Source: Photobacterium leiognathi
GTDB lineage: Bacteria; Pseudomonadota; Gammaproteobacteria; Enterobacterales; Vibrionaceae
Assembly (NCBI RefSeq): GCF_030685535.1
Contig: NZ_CP131601.1
Location: 1,240,001 to 1,304,000, forward strand
Direction: 5' to 3'
DNA length: 64,000 nucleotides
In this document: positions 17,951 to 27,682 of the stretch, in pieces
Layout of the letters: each line of letters starts with the position of its first letter
Numbering within the stretch: position 1 is the stretch's first letter
Notes under the pieces: generated by a model
Databases searched by the model: none
What the model was told of the DNA's origin: nothing
The model's input: only the letters and a program-made list of their open reading frames with translations
Made by a program: the position numbers and the translations under genes

Positions 17951-19954
17951 TTACAGCTTAAATTTATGTACCAATTGGTTTTGCTCTGTTGCCAACGTAT
18001 CAAGCATTGAACTGGCTTCAGCCACTTCTTCCATTGCAGTGTAGTTGGTATCAGCAATATGACTGATGTCTTCTAGGCTGCGAGCAATATCTGCCGTTGT
18101 TGTGCGTTGCTCTTCAGCCGATTGTGCAATTTGGCTACTCATTTGGCTAATTTCAATGATAATCGCTTGGATCTCTTCCATTGCACTATTAGCATCAGAT
18201 GCTTGGTTGATGCTGTTATCCATTTCGGTTACACAGCTCTGCATCATTTCCATTGCTTGGCCTGAACTACTTTGTAGGTTCTGGATCATGGATTCAATTT
18301 CAGAGGTAGAGTCAGTAGTACGTTTCGCTAGCACTCGTACTTCATCTGCAACCACCGCAAAACCTCGACCTTGATCGCCAGCACGTGCGGCTTCAATGGC
18401 AGCGTTAAGTGCTAGTAAGTTAGTTTGATCGGCGATATTACGGATCACATCTAAGATAGAGCCAATATTGCTACTCATTTGCTGTAGATCAGATACTGCT
18501 GTTACTGAGTCATCCAAACGAGTTGATAATTGGTGGGCAATATTGATGTTCTTACTCATCACTTCACGCCCTGTCGCGGATGCACGTTCAACCTCGTGAA
18601 CACGTTCCATGGTGTTTTGCGCACTTTGAGAAACGTCGGTTACAGAATGTTCCATTTCCGTCATTGCTGTTGCGACAGAAACGGTTTGTTCACGTTGATC
18701 GTTTAAGCGCTGTTTAGCCAATGCCGTTGTGCTTTGGTTTTCAGCGGCAACTTTAGTTAAATCTTCTGAAGCCTGACTTAATTGGCTAAGGATTTGTTGC
18801 AAGTTACCAGCAAGTGTATTGATGTGATGGCTTAGCTTATTGAATTCAATAAACTGTGAGCGCTCGGTACGCTGCGTCATATCGCCATCAGTTAACGATT
18901 CTAGCGTTTTCAGCATAGATACCAATGGACGACGTACACTACGCGCTAAATACCAACCAATTGAAATAGCAAGTAAAATAACAATGATACCAATACCAAC
19001 AGCTTTAGTAATACCTTGGTTGTATGTGCTATCTGCGGTTTGGATAGCTTGATCCATTTGGTTAGTTGCTTGTTGGTTAAACTGCTCAAGGATCGACATT
19101 GCTTGGTTAACTTCTTTAGTTAACGTGGCGATGTTGTTATATAGACGGGTTTTCGCTTCAATGTATTCGTAGTGCTGATCAAGTACACCACCTTTCTTAC
19201 CAATATCTAGGGTGTATTGATTAATCGACTTACCGAATGAATCTTTTAAACCTGAAAGTAGGGTAGTTAAACTACGGAAAGCATTGGCTAGGTGGTTAAC
19301 GCTACGCTTGTTTGCTTTGATGGCAGTTTCAATACTGCTGATATCGTCAGTCGCTAGTGCATCAGAGGTGATCGTTTCCGTCTCTTTTAATTTAACGAAG
19401 AAGTTTTTTGCCATCATTTTAACGGCCATATTATCTTGTTCGTTAATATACTCTTTCATGCCGATACTCAGTTCAGCTTGTAAGCGTTGGAAACGACGAG
19501 CTGACTGTTGACGCTCATCACCCGCTAGCATTTGAGTACGGTAGTTTTGCATCGCAACTTGTGCTTCAGCAAAATAACGTTGTTCAAGTGCTGTCAGTGC
19601 GTTGATATAGTTAGTGAGCTCTGGGTTACTTTCGGCAACCGCCACTAACTCTTGGCGAGCTGAGGCAAACTCTTTGGTTGCTTTATGAAAATCAGCTTCA
19701 TAGGTTTTCATTGCAGCCGGATCTTGGCTAGTAAGAAAGTCTTTAAAGGTTTTATCGGCAGCAAGAAGTTTAACGCTTACTTTATTTGATATAGAGACTA
19801 AAGGAAGTGCGTCTGTTGTCACCGTTGTTAACTGATTATGGATACGGTTTGTTCCATCAAGCATAAGCACAATGGTTAAAACAAACAATGCAACCATAAC
19901 CACAAAACCTGAGTACATACGGCGTATGACTGAAGTTTGGCTAGATTTCTTCAT
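17951..19954 (-). CDS. Methyl-accepting chemotaxis protein
   Basis: A transmembrane chemoreceptor that signals through CheW-CheA. I prefer ATG 19954 (preceded by GGGAT) over one 12 codons upstream, giving 667 residues and starting [17 protein letters not shown], just before the first membrane helix. A periplasmic helical sensor region of about 280 residues follows, then a second helix ([16 protein letters not shown]), a HAMP linker and the cytoplasmic signalling coiled coil. The conserved hairpin tip is complete: [20 protein letters not shown] then [18 protein letters not shown]. No C-terminal CheR-docking pentapeptide is present. The long helical sensor resembles HBM/4HB-like domains, so the ligand cannot be predicted. 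It stands alone. Confidence 0.93.
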   Translation of the reverse strand: MKKSSQTSVIRRMYSGFVVMVALFVLTIVLMLDGTNRIHNQLTTVTTDALPLVSISNKVSVKLLAADKTFKDFLTSQDPAAMKTYEADFHKATKEFASARQELVAVAESNPELTNYINALTALEQRYFAEAQVAMQNYRTQMLAGDERQQSARRFQRLQAELSIGMKEYINEQDNMAVKMMAKNFFVKLKETETITSDALATDDISSIETAIKANKRSVNHLANAFRSLTTLLSGLKDSFGKSINQYTLDIGKKGGVLDQHYEYIEAKTRLYNNIATLTKEVNQAMSILEQFNQQATNQMDQAIQTADSTYNQGITKAVGIGIIVILLAISIGWYLARSVRRPLVSMLKTLESLTDGDMTQRTERSQFIEFNKLSHHINTLAGNLQQILSQLSQASEDLTKVAAENQSTTALAKQRLNDQREQTVSVATAMTEMEHSVTDVSQSAQNTMERVHEVERASATGREVMSKNINIAHQLSTRLDDSVTAVSDLQQMSSNIGSILDVIRNIADQTNLLALNAAIEAARAGDQGRGFAVVADEVRVLAKRTTDSTSEIESMIQNLQSSSGQAMEMMQSCVTEMDNSINQASDANSAMEEIQAIIIEISQMSSQIAQSAEEQRTTTADIARSLEDISHIADTNYTAMEEVAEASSMLDTLATEQNQLVHKFKL

Positions 19955-20292
19955 AATATCCCTATATTTAGCAAGAGTCAGTGTCATCATACTGCTGACC
20001 GATTAGTCAAAACTTTCAACCTGATAATTAATGAATCCTTTGCGCAAAGAATGCTAAATTCGCGACTGAAATTATCAAATTAACTTTAGTCTATACTATC
20101 GTCACTTCAGCTAGACTCTTGATAGATAAATCGATTCGGGCATCAATTGTTTGATCGCTGCATCAAAAAAACACGAAAGGATGAAATTTTTTCCTTATAA
20201 AATGTTAAAAACGGTGTTCATTATTGCGCAATAGTAATGACTGGCGCATACTCAAGAATCAAATTAATAACAATGAGTTGATGGAGTCAGAA
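19955..20292. other. Intergenic region between the chemoreceptor gene and hinT
   Basis: About 340 bp holding the divergent promoters of the chemoreceptor and hinT. I looked for a sigma-28 flagellar promoter in front of the chemoreceptor and saw only a poor AAAGTTT match. No small gene or RNA is evident. Confidence 0.4.
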
Positions 20293-20643
20293 ATGGCGGA
20301 AGAAACTATCTTCAGTAAAATTATTCGTAAAGAAATTCCAGCCGATATTTTGTATCAAGATGATTTAGTAACGGCATTTCGTGATATTAATCCTCGTGCG
20401 CCAAGCCACATCCTAATTATCCCAAATAAACTGATCCCAACAGTGAATGATGTTGAAGCAGATGATGAATTAATGATGGGACGTATGTTCACTGTTGCGC
20501 GTCAACTTGCTGAAAAAGAAGGCGTTGCAGAAGATGGTTACCGTTTAATTGTTAACTGTAATCCTCACGGTGGACAAGAAGTTTATCACATCCACATGCA
20601 CCTACTTGGCGGCCGCCCATTAGGTCCAATGATTGTTGGTTAA
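20293..20643 (+). CDS. hinT: Purine nucleoside phosphoramidase HinT (HIT family)
   Basis: A 116-residue HIT-family hydrolase that cleaves AMP-lysine type phosphoramidates. The start [20 protein letters not shown] is nearly identical to E. coli HinT, so ATG 20293 (GGAG 6 nt upstream) is preferred over the longer frame starting at 20224. The catalytic histidine triad is seen as YHIHMH (His99, His101, His103). The C-terminus ends at GPMIVG, slightly shorter than E. coli. It heads the conserved hinT-ycfL-lpoB-thiK cluster but has its own terminator before ycfL. Confidence 0.96.
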   Translation: MAEETIFSKIIRKEIPADILYQDDLVTAFRDINPRAPSHILIIPNKLIPTVNDVEADDELMMGRMFTVARQLAEKEGVAEDGYRLIVNCNPHGGQEVYHIHMHLLGGRPLGPMIVG

Positions 20644-20963
20644 TTGCTATTTTTGATTCTCTTGACGTAGTTAAGCGAAGAGAGAGAAATATATCGTGTT
20701 TATTGAAGCTTGAATATTGCATCTGTTTACATTGTAAATGTGACATTTTGCGCAATATTCAGGCTTTTTTATTGGTCGTTGCTGGTGATAAATACAGCAA
20801 AATTGAGAGAAATGCAGAACATTGTTGGCAATCATTGCTAGCTAACATTAAAATTCATTTCCGTTATTGATGAAATGACACAAAAGCAGGACGCACAGTA
20901 ATAGTGTGGGGTTGTAGACATAAGCACCAGTGTTCTGGTGGTCGCGCTATTAGGAGGCGTGTA
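20644..20963 (+). other. Intergenic region between hinT and ycfL
   Basis: Contains the hinT terminator and, from about 20770, the putative ycfL promoter region. A short hairpin CACCAG/CTGGTG lies at 20926-20941, just before the AGGAGG of ycfL. No gene seen. Confidence 0.4.
20706..20770 (+). terminator. Long-stem terminator of hinT
   Basis: AAGCTTGAATATTGC (from 20706) pairs with GCAATATTCAGGCTT with one wobble and is followed by six T. The loop contains a nested TTTACATTGTAAATG repeat. Confidence 0.75.
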
Positions 20964-21350
20964 ATGAAGTATTTAATGGCATTATTTTTAGCACTAATGG
21001 TTACAGCATGCAGTAGTGATCCCGCTGGCATTAGTATTGAAAATAGCAATCAAAATGTCGTTATTGGTAATGCTGTTCTTGCACGTAGTTTAGCGTTCAA
21101 CAATGCCCACACATCTAAGGTTAACGGATTAATGAAAGCGTCTGTTGTAGTCGCGAGTAAAGTTAACACGGATCTGAACTTGCAATACCGATTTTACTGG
21201 TATGATGCGCAAGGTTTAGAAGTCAGTGGAAGTGATGCGCCTTGGCACCAATTTGTACTAAAGGGCAATGATACGATGATGCTACAAGGTGTTGCTGAAA
21301 AATCAGAAGCAAGCCAATATCGTATTTATGTACGCAAAGCCGAACACTGA
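20964..21350 (+). CDS. ycfL: YcfL family lipoprotein
   Basis: A 128-residue lipoprotein of the DUF1425 family, function unknown, found beside lpoB in many gammaproteobacteria. I place the start at ATG 20964, directly after a perfect AGGAGG, giving the signal MKYLMALFLALMVTAC with lipobox VTAC. The longer frame from 20904 would bury the signal peptide. The mature part is a small beta-rich domain with QYRFYWYDAQGLEV, typical of the family. It is followed after 30 bp by lpoB and is probably co-transcribed with it. Confidence 0.88.
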   Translation: MKYLMALFLALMVTACSSDPAGISIENSNQNVVIGNAVLARSLAFNNAHTSKVNGLMKASVVVASKVNTDLNLQYRFYWYDAQGLEVSGSDAPWHQFVLKGNDTMMLQGVAEKSEASQYRIYVRKAEH

Positions 21351-21380
21351 TTTAATTGAAAATATCATTAAGGTTTCATA

Positions 21381-21965
21381 ATGAAAAAAAGCGTTCTTGC
21401 ATTATTGGCGGCATCATCACTGTTAGGTGGTTGTGCTCAAACTGTCGATTATGTGAATTCACATATTCCTGAAACGCCATCCATTAACTTTGGCTCTAAT
21501 GATTTAGAAAATACAGCATCAAAGATGACAACGAAGATGTTGTCTTCACCTGCAGTTGCTTCTATTACTTCTGGTCGTAAGCATCCTATTGTTGTTGTAA
21601 ACAATATTCAAAATAACACCAGCGGTCATGTAGATACAGCATCACTGACAGATACGATCAAGTCTAAAATCTCACGTTCAGGCAAATTCAAGTTTGCTGA
21701 AAAGTCTCGTATTGATGCTGTTCGCCAGCAGATGAATTTCCAAGATGATGATCGTTTTGTTAATCAAAGTACAGCGATTCAATTTGCCAATATGGTGGGC
21801 GCGCAGTACATGTTATATGGCAATTTGACCAATACAAGTAAGCGTCAAAACGGTCAAAACGTGCCTTTCTATAAAATGACAATGCGTTTGATGAATACCA
21901 AATCTGGCGCGATTGAATGGGCTGACACAGGTTTAGCACCTAAAGGCGATTCTCAAGGTTGGTAA
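21381..21965 (+). CDS. lpoB: Penicillin-binding protein activator LpoB
   Basis: An outer-membrane lipoprotein that reaches through the periplasm to activate the peptidoglycan synthase PBP1B. The 194-residue precursor has the signal MKKSVLALLAASSLLGGC with lipobox LGGC, a short disordered linker (about residues 24-60) and the globular domain from about residue 65 (HPIVVVNNIQNNTSGHVDT, MVGAQYMLYGNL, YKMTMRLMN). The linker is short, as is usual outside Enterobacteriaceae. Position between ycfL and thiK matches E. coli. Confidence 0.92.
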   Translation: MKKSVLALLAASSLLGGCAQTVDYVNSHIPETPSINFGSNDLENTASKMTTKMLSSPAVASITSGRKHPIVVVNNIQNNTSGHVDTASLTDTIKSKISRSGKFKFAEKSRIDAVRQQMNFQDDDRFVNQSTAIQFANMVGAQYMLYGNLTNTSKRQNGQNVPFYKMTMRLMNTKSGAIEWADTGLAPKGDSQGW

Positions 21966-22000
21966 TCGTCAACATGGTTTGGTAACGGTACTATTTAGTA

Positions 22001-22918
22001 ATGAAAGATAACGAGCACTTTGATCCTACACCGTTGTCCCTGTTACCAGACGCACAATTTCTAGCAGCGACGCCTCTTTCTGGAGGATTAACCAATCGCT
22101 GCTGGAAATTATCGTTATATCACCCCTCAACTCAATCTTCTGCTGATTATGTATGGCGACCATTAACTCAATCGGCATATATGTTTGGTGTTAATCGCCA
22201 GCATGAATATCAATTACTGCAAGCTATTGCTGAAAGTGGTATTGCACCTAAGTCTTATTCATTATTACCGCCGTCATCATCAATGAATGAACAGGTATTA
22301 ATAGTTGAGTGGCTAGAAGGAAAACAAGCTGCTGATGATGTTTCTGATACACAGCTATGTCAATTGCAGGCGCAGATCCATGCTTTACCTTTGCCGGAGC
22401 ATCGTTTAGAGGTAAAACAGCGCTTATCATTTTATTGGCAACATATCCCCGAGCAATTTAAGTCCATTCAATTAGTGGCGATTCATCACTATTTTCAAGC
22501 GCAATCTTTTCCTCAGTATTTTTCAGATACTTGCTGTCATTTTGATTTAGGGCGATACAACATCATTGTACCTTGCGAGCATCAGTCGATTGCACAGGGT
22601 GAGCAACCGAGGTTAACAGTCATTGATTGGGAATATGCAGCTGCTGGCAATCCATCGTTAGATTTAGCCATGACCATTATTGCTAATGATTTAGATCTTG
22701 AGCGTGCCGTAACGGATTATTGCCGAGCAAGACTGCAACATGACGATACTTTTGTTGTTAATTTTGAGCATTGGGTTGAGGCTGTCAATGCATGGCAACC
22801 TTGGTGTGAGTATCTAGCACTGCTTTGGTATCTGGTTGGTTATCAAGTATGGGAAGATGAAGAGTATTTTTATCAAGCAAATAGATTAGAGCAAAAGTTA
22901 GCGTCACTCGTAAATTAA
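22001..22918 (+). CDS. thiK: Thiamine kinase-like phosphotransferase
   Basis: A 305-residue protein of the choline/aminoglycoside kinase fold. The kinase hallmarks are CHFDLGRYNII (Brenner-type HxDxxxxN catalytic loop) and VIDWEYAAAGNPSLDLA (metal-binding DWE). The N-terminal lobe has LSGGLTNRCWKL and WRP. Its place after lpoB matches E. coli thiK, which phosphorylates thiamine for salvage; thiamine specificity is inferred from synteny. In many relatives nagZ follows; here a DUF6279-like lipoprotein follows instead. Confidence 0.85.
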   Translation: MKDNEHFDPTPLSLLPDAQFLAATPLSGGLTNRCWKLSLYHPSTQSSADYVWRPLTQSAYMFGVNRQHEYQLLQAIAESGIAPKSYSLLPPSSSMNEQVLIVEWLEGKQAADDVSDTQLCQLQAQIHALPLPEHRLEVKQRLSFYWQHIPEQFKSIQLVAIHHYFQAQSFPQYFSDTCCHFDLGRYNIIVPCEHQSIAQGEQPRLTVIDWEYAAAGNPSLDLAMTIIANDLDLERAVTDYCRARLQHDDTFVVNFEHWVEAVNAWQPWCEYLALLWYLVGYQVWEDEEYFYQANRLEQKLASLVN

Positions 22919-22986
22919 TCATCCTGTCATTGTGATTGTGGCAAGCTATGATTATTGTTGAAGCGTTTGTACAAGGAGCTGTACTG

Positions 22987-23826
22987 ATGTGGAAAAGAAT
23001 AGTAACTGCGATACTGATGGTCTTTATGCTATCAAGTTGCACCTTAAAATTAGGTTATAACTCACTCGATTTTTGGATAGATTATTACCTGTCTGATTAC
23101 CTTGATCTTAATTCAGCTCAACAAAGCCAGTTAGAGCAAGGCTTAGATAGCGCACTTGCTGAACATCGCAAACAGATCTTACCTCAATTTCATCGTTTAA
23201 TTTTTTCTCTCCAAAACGATTTGAAACAGCCGCTCACTGCCGAGCAAATTGCCCATTATCACGATGCTTTCACCAAAGCAGGACAAGCCTCAGCTGTTGT
23301 TTTTGTCGCACCTATTACTAAGGTGGTTAAAACAATGGGGCCGAAACAAGTCAGTTACAGCTTACAAGCGATACAAGAAGAGATCAGCGAACGTAAAAAA
23401 GAGCGATTATCAAAAACAGCTAAAGAGCGCTTACAAGACCGTTACGATGAGTTAGAAGATAAAGCGACAGATTGGATAGGGCGGTTAACCCAACCTCAGA
23501 AACAGCTGATAATGCAATTAGCGCAATTGCAATTACAGCAATCGACAGTGTTTCAAAATATCGCACAGAATAATGTGTCACAGCTAACTAAGGCATTAAA
23601 GCAGCGTAGCGCCCCTGAATTTGAACAAATTATTACGCTACAAGTAAAAAATATTATTGGCTTTGAAAGTTCGATATATCAGTCGCAACTTGATAAATAT
23701 TTGGCGCAGCGATTTGAAATAATGCGACAGTTAAACCACAGTTTAAGCCAGCAACAGTTACAGCATTTACAGGCAGAGCTGACGGAATTGCGTAAAGACA
23801 TCGCGGAATTAATTCAAAACCGATAA
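22987..23826 (+). CDS. Putative lipoprotein resembling the DUF6279 family
   Basis: A 279-residue predicted lipoprotein of unknown function. ATG 22987 is preferred over 22936: it follows AAGGAGC and yields the signal MWKRIVTAILMVFMLSSC with lipobox LSSC. After the cysteine come LKLGYNSLDFWIDYYLSDYL and LDLNSAQQSQLEQGL, typical of this family, then an almost wholly alpha-helical, glutamine-rich body (for example LAQLQLQQSTVFQNIAQN) to the C-terminus. It occupies the position where nagZ is found in E. coli. No enzyme motif is visible; a periplasmic helical scaffold is the most that can be said. Confidence 0.75.
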   Translation: MWKRIVTAILMVFMLSSCTLKLGYNSLDFWIDYYLSDYLDLNSAQQSQLEQGLDSALAEHRKQILPQFHRLIFSLQNDLKQPLTAEQIAHYHDAFTKAGQASAVVFVAPITKVVKTMGPKQVSYSLQAIQEEISERKKERLSKTAKERLQDRYDELEDKATDWIGRLTQPQKQLIMQLAQLQLQQSTVFQNIAQNNVSQLTKALKQRSAPEFEQIITLQVKNIIGFESSIYQSQLDKYLAQRFEIMRQLNHSLSQQQLQHLQAELTELRKDIAELIQNR

Positions 23827-24010
23827 TGGTATTGATATTGCGCAGCGTACTTTTGCTGACTGGAATATCGATATATAGCTAGATTGTTGCAAAGTTTGCA
23901 GCGAAGATCATAAATTTTACAATCGTTCTGCTAAACCACATTAAAAGTGTTAGATTTATACAGTTCGAAAAGGACAGGATAATATTTAGTGAAAGCGAGA
24001 GGGAATTGAA

Positions 24011-24550
24011 ATGATTATTTATTTGCACGGCTTCGACTCAACAAGCCCTGGTAATCATGAAAAGGTTTTGCAATTGCAGTTTATCGACCCTGATGTCCGC
24101 TTTGTAAACTACAGCACACTTCATCCTAAGCATGATATGCAACACCTATTAAAAGAGGTGCACAAGCTGGTGGATGAAAGTAAGGATGAGTCGCCATTGA
24201 TTTGTGGTGTGGGGTTGGGGGGCTATTGGGCTGAGCGTATTGGCTTCTTATGTGGGATTAAACAAGTCATTTTTAACCCAAATTTACATCCTGAGTTGAA
24301 TATGGAAGGACGCATTGATCGCCCTGAAGAATATTCTGACATTATGACGAAATGCGTAGAGGATTTTCGTAAAAAAAATGCAGGTAATTGTCTTTGCATA
24401 CTTTCAACTAATGACGAAGTATTAGATAATCAAGCTACAAAAGATGAGCTAGATCAATTTTATGACATTATGTGGGATGAAAACGAAACACATAAGTTCA
24501 AGAAGATCTCGCAACATCTACAAAAAATAAAAGCGTTTAAAGCGCAATAG
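24011..24550 (+). CDS. ycfP: YcfP family alpha/beta hydrolase-fold protein
   Basis: A 179-residue UPF0227 protein, very close to E. coli YcfP ([38 protein letters not shown]). It has an esterase-like fold, but the nucleophile elbow reads [10 protein letters not shown] with leucine in place of serine, as in the E. coli protein as I recall it, so hydrolase activity is doubtful. The precise role is unknown. It precedes ndh as in E. coli. Confidence 0.88.
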   Translation: MIIYLHGFDSTSPGNHEKVLQLQFIDPDVRFVNYSTLHPKHDMQHLLKEVHKLVDESKDESPLICGVGLGGYWAERIGFLCGIKQVIFNPNLHPELNMEGRIDRPEEYSDIMTKCVEDFRKKNAGNCLCILSTNDEVLDNQATKDELDQFYDIMWDENETHKFKKISQHLQKIKAFKAQ

Positions 24551-24577
24551 TAACGAAACATACTACCTCCTACATTA

Positions 24578-24600
24578 CAGACGGATCATGGATCCGTCTG
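24578..24600. repeat. Perfect inverted repeat upstream of ndh
   Basis: Ten-bp arms CAGACGGATC/GATCCGTCTG separated by ATG. No T-tract follows on either strand, so it is not a standard terminator. It lies 30 nt after ycfP and 140 nt before ndh and could be a terminator remnant or an operator. Confidence 0.6.
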
Positions 24601-24739
24601 CCTACATATGTGGCCTTACTGGTCTCAGATACCTTTTTGCCTAGCAGTCTGGTTGCTCAATAAACAATCAAAAAACAGTCTGTTATGCAGTTAGGTATTT
24701 GTCGGTTTAAAAATTCATAAAATTAGAGAGGAAGTAATT

Positions 24740-26029
24740 TTGACTCGAATTATCGTTGTTGGAGGCGGTGCAGGTGGTTTAGAGCTTGCTACAAAGCTTG
24801 GTCGTACCCTGGGTCGTAAAGGTCGTGCAGAAGTTACTTTAGTGGATCGTCGTGCAAGTCACCTATGGAAACCGTTACTACATGAAGTAGCAACAGGTTC
24901 ATTGGATGCAGGTGTCGATGCAATCAGTTATCGCGCACATGCGAAAAATCACCACTTTGATTTCCAAATGGGCTCATTAGAAGGCATTGATCGTGATAAT
25001 AAAACCATCACACTTGCTGCACTGTATGATAAGCAAAATGAGTTGTTAGTGCCTGAGCGTACGTTAGAGTACGATATTCTTGTGCTAGCGATTGGTTCAA
25101 CATCTAACGATTTCAACACGCCAGGGGTTCGTGAACACTGTATTTTCTTAGATAGCCCTGAGCAAGCACACCGTTTCCGCTCTGAAATGAACAATCAGTT
25201 CATGAAGTTACATGGTAATAAAGAGCAGAAAACTGTGGATATTGCGATTGTTGGTGCGGGTGCAACAGGCGTTGAACTTTCAGCTGAGCTGCACAATGCG
25301 GTACAAGAGCTACATAACTATGGTTTCGGTGACTTAGATAGCTCTCGTCTAAACGTAAACCTAGTTGAAGCAGGCGATCGTATTCTTCCTGCGCTACCAC
25401 CACGTATTTCTCAAGCGGCACACAGTGAGCTAACGAAATTGGGTGTAACCGTTCGCACAGGCACTATGGTGACTAAAGCGGATGAAACTGGTTTAACAAC
25501 TAAAGATGGCGATCATATTCCTGCACAAATCATGGTGTGGGCTGCAGGTATTAAAGCGCCTGATTTTATGAAAGATATCGCAGGTCTAGAAACCAACCGT
25601 ATCAATCAGTTAGTGGTTAAGCCAACACTACAAACAACACGTGATGATGATATTTACGTTATCGGTGATTTGGCATCATGTGTACAAGAAGATGGTTCAT
25701 TTGTACCACCTCGTGCACAGGCTGCACACCAGATGGCAAGCCGTTGTTTCTCAAACATCGTAGCGAAAATTACCGATCGTGAGCAAAAGCCTTACGTGTA
25801 CAGTGATCATGGTTCACTAGTATCACTAAGCCGTTTCTCAACTGTAGGTAGCCTGATGGGTAACCTATCAAAAGGTTCTATGATGGTTGAGGGGCGTATT
25901 GCTCGTATGGTGTATATTTCGCTATACCGCATGCACCAAATGGCGCTACACGGTATGTTTAAAACGGGTCTTATTATGTTAGTAAGCCGTATTAACCGTG
26001 TGCTGCGTCCAAGCTTAAAACTACACTAA
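24740..26029 (+). CDS. ndh: NADH:quinone oxidoreductase type II
   Basis: Non-proton-pumping respiratory NADH dehydrogenase, a single FAD subunit bound to the inner face of the cytoplasmic membrane. The 429-residue chain has the FAD dinucleotide fold at the N-terminus ([10 protein letters not shown], residues 8-17), a second nucleotide fold for NADH ([18 protein letters not shown], near residue 165) and [11 protein letters not shown], with a C-terminal membrane-binding segment. The start is a TTG at 24740, preceded by GAGAGGAAG; no ATG nearby would keep the FAD motif intact. It ends in a strong terminator. Confidence 0.96.
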   Translation: MTRIIVVGGGAGGLELATKLGRTLGRKGRAEVTLVDRRASHLWKPLLHEVATGSLDAGVDAISYRAHAKNHHFDFQMGSLEGIDRDNKTITLAALYDKQNELLVPERTLEYDILVLAIGSTSNDFNTPGVREHCIFLDSPEQAHRFRSEMNNQFMKLHGNKEQKTVDIAIVGAGATGVELSAELHNAVQELHNYGFGDLDSSRLNVNLVEAGDRILPALPPRISQAAHSELTKLGVTVRTGTMVTKADETGLTTKDGDHIPAQIMVWAAGIKAPDFMKDIAGLETNRINQLVVKPTLQTTRDDDIYVIGDLASCVQEDGSFVPPRAQAAHQMASRCFSNIVAKITDREQKPYVYSDHGSLVSLSRFSTVGSLMGNLSKGSMMVEGRIARMVYISLYRMHQMALHGMFKTGLIMLVSRINRVLRPSLKLH

Positions 26030-26051
26030 GCTTAGCTTTGATAAGTAAATA

Positions 26052-26081
26052 AAAAACGCCAGCATGATTGCTGGCGTTTTT
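26052..26081. terminator. Bidirectional terminator between ndh and the FKBP gene
   Basis: A 12-bp perfect stem (26052-26063 with 26070-26081), A-rich on one side and T-rich on the other, shared by converging ndh and the FKBP gene. Confidence 0.9.
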
Positions 26082-26114
26082 GTTTTAAGCTGTTTAACAG
26101 TAGCTTGTTAGCAC

Positions 26115-26588
26115 TTAGTTGATTTTGAATAACTCAACATCAAAGATCAGTACAGAGCCTGGGGGAATGCTACCTGCGCCATTGTTACCGTAAGCCAGAT
26201 TAGCAGGGATGAAGAAACGGACTTTTTCGCCCACAACCATGTGCTGTAAACCTTCCGTCCAGCCTTTGATCACACGGTTCAGTGGGAAAGAGATCTTCTC
26301 GCCACGATCAACAGAGCTATCAAATACAGTTCCATCAATTAATGTACCGTGGTAGTGAACCGTTACACTGTCTGTTGCTTTTGGGTGCTCAGTACCTGTG
26401 CCTTTTTGTAGGACAAGGTATTGCAAGCCTGAAGGAGTTGTCTGTACACCTTCTTTTAATTTGTTTTCAGCAAGGAAGGTTTCACCTAACTTGATGTTCT
26501 CAGCTGCAACTTGTTTATTGTTGTATGAACGATAAAGGAAGAAAGCCAATAAAACGGCAACCACTACGGCGATAACAATTTTTGACAC
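26115..26588 (-). CDS. FKBP-type peptidyl-prolyl isomerase, membrane anchored
   Basis: Cis-trans prolyl isomerase. I choose GTG 26588, with AAGGA 7 nt upstream, which starts directly with a membrane helix (VSKIVIAVVVAVLLAFFLY); a longer frame from 26627 adds an unlikely cysteine-rich tail. After the helix comes a linker and a full FKBP domain from about residue 60 (SGLQYLVLQKGTG, VTVHYHGTLIDGTVFDSS, FPLNRVIKGWTEGLQ, FFIPANLAYG, IPPGSVLIFDVEL). The helix lacks a clear signal peptidase site, so the domain is probably tethered on the periplasmic side. Similar to E. coli FklB/FkpA domains but without the FkpA dimerisation region. Confidence 0.88.
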   Translation of the reverse strand: MSKIVIAVVVAVLLAFFLYRSYNNKQVAAENIKLGETFLAENKLKEGVQTTPSGLQYLVLQKGTGTEHPKATDSVTVHYHGTLIDGTVFDSSVDRGEKISFPLNRVIKGWTEGLQHMVVGEKVRFFIPANLAYGNNGAGSIPPGSVLIFDVELFKIN

Positions 26589-26682
26589 AATAGTATCCTT
26601 ACAAATGAATTTGTTGCATCTTACCATTTCACCGTGTTTCTAACAGCATGAAAACGTAAAACAATGGGGCTGGTAACAGCTT

Positions 26683-26922
26683 TTAGTGATGGCACATATT
26701 CGCGATATTGGCGGTGACAATGTCATCGTTGATCGTCACTTTGTTTTTCTCAACAAAGAACTGAAGCAGTTGCTCAATGCTGAGATCTTTTAGTTTACAG
26801 GTATAGAAAGTCGCATCAGCGCCAAACTTGTCTGCTACTTCTGTTTTGAGTGTAGCTAAAGTGTATGGCGTGTCTGACTCAATCAGTAAATTTAAGATAT
26901 CGTGTGCATGAAAAGTGTTCAT
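26683..26922 (-). CDS. YecH family small protein
   Basis: A 79-residue protein of the YecH (DUF2492) family, annotated elsewhere as a possible metal-binding protein. ATG 26922 is chosen: AAGGACAG lies upstream and the chain begins MNTFHAHDILNLLIES as in the family, while the longer frame from 27012 is implausible. Candidate metal ligands are His5, His7, the cysteine in FYTCKLKDLS and the C-terminal MCHH. Function is not established. Confidence 0.82.
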   Translation of the reverse strand: MNTFHAHDILNLLIESDTPYTLATLKTEVADKFGADATFYTCKLKDLSIEQLLQFFVEKNKVTINDDIVTANIANMCHH

Positions 26923-27044
26923 AATGAAGCTGTCCTTGTTTATTTTTGCTACTTGAGAGCAGCATAAACCAAGGACAAAGCGTGAACGTTGATTTGAATT
27001 AATAAATAGCATTTAAAATACAACTATTGATTTCGTATCTTAAA

Positions 27045-27599
27045 TTACACCATTAAATCTGTTGGTACTAACGAGAAGACGAGGCCGTCTAAAGGCTTAT
27101 TGTGATAGAAAATGCGGTTACGCGCTTCACATTCAAATTGTGCATTGCAGGCTTTAGCTGTTTTTTGACTGGCGTAGTTATCAATGTGAGTAACGATCTC
27201 TAATCGTGTTAACCCTAACATTTGAAAGGCAAACTGTACTGCTGCAATATTGGCTTCGGTTGCAAAGCCTTGCTGGTGATAACTGCTTCGTATCCAATAA
27301 CCTAAATTGGCACTGTTGGTCATTGGAATAATGGCACTGAGTGAAACTGTACCTAAAAATTCGTCATCAAAGCGGTTAAAAATCGCAAATTCGTAGCTAA
27401 AATCGGTTTGCCAACTTAGCCTACTAGCATTAATCCACTCATGGGCATCATGTTGATCAAAACGCTCATCACACCATTCCAGCCATGGTGACAAATCAAC
27501 AGTAGATTCATGTACTGCAGTAAGAAAATCGCTGAGATCGGCATTTTTAAATGGGCGAAGAGTCAGTCGAGGCGTAGAAAGTTCGAAATCAAGTTTCAT
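27045..27599 (-). CDS. GNAT family N-acetyltransferase (RimJ/RimL type)
   Basis: A 184-residue acetyltransferase of the protein N-terminal alanine/serine group. It opens with STPRLTLRPFKNADLSDF, typical of RimJ/RimL proteins, has the acetyl-CoA loop in RSSYHQQGFATEAN and the following helix AVQFAFQMLGLTRLEI, and the late motif NYASQKTAKACNAQ. The substrate cannot be told from sequence; it is not obviously RimI, RimJ or RimL themselves. It follows mfd on the same strand after 83 bp and may be co-transcribed. Confidence 0.88.
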   Translation of the reverse strand: MKLDFELSTPRLTLRPFKNADLSDFLTAVHESTVDLSPWLEWCDERFDQHDAHEWINASRLSWQTDFSYEFAIFNRFDDEFLGTVSLSAIIPMTNSANLGYWIRSSYHQQGFATEANIAAVQFAFQMLGLTRLEIVTHIDNYASQKTAKACNAQFECEARNRIFYHNKPLDGLVFSLVPTDLMV

Positions 27600-27682
27600 G
27601 GCTATCCTGCCTATAAAGAAGAAAAAGCGTGGAATGAAAAGTACTGACCCCGCGAGATCAGTACTTTCTGGTTGTTACTTAG

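Noticed and set aside
20224..20292. Upstream extension of hinT
   Set aside because: HinT begins MAEETIF in E. coli, and the extra 23 codons have no family counterpart.
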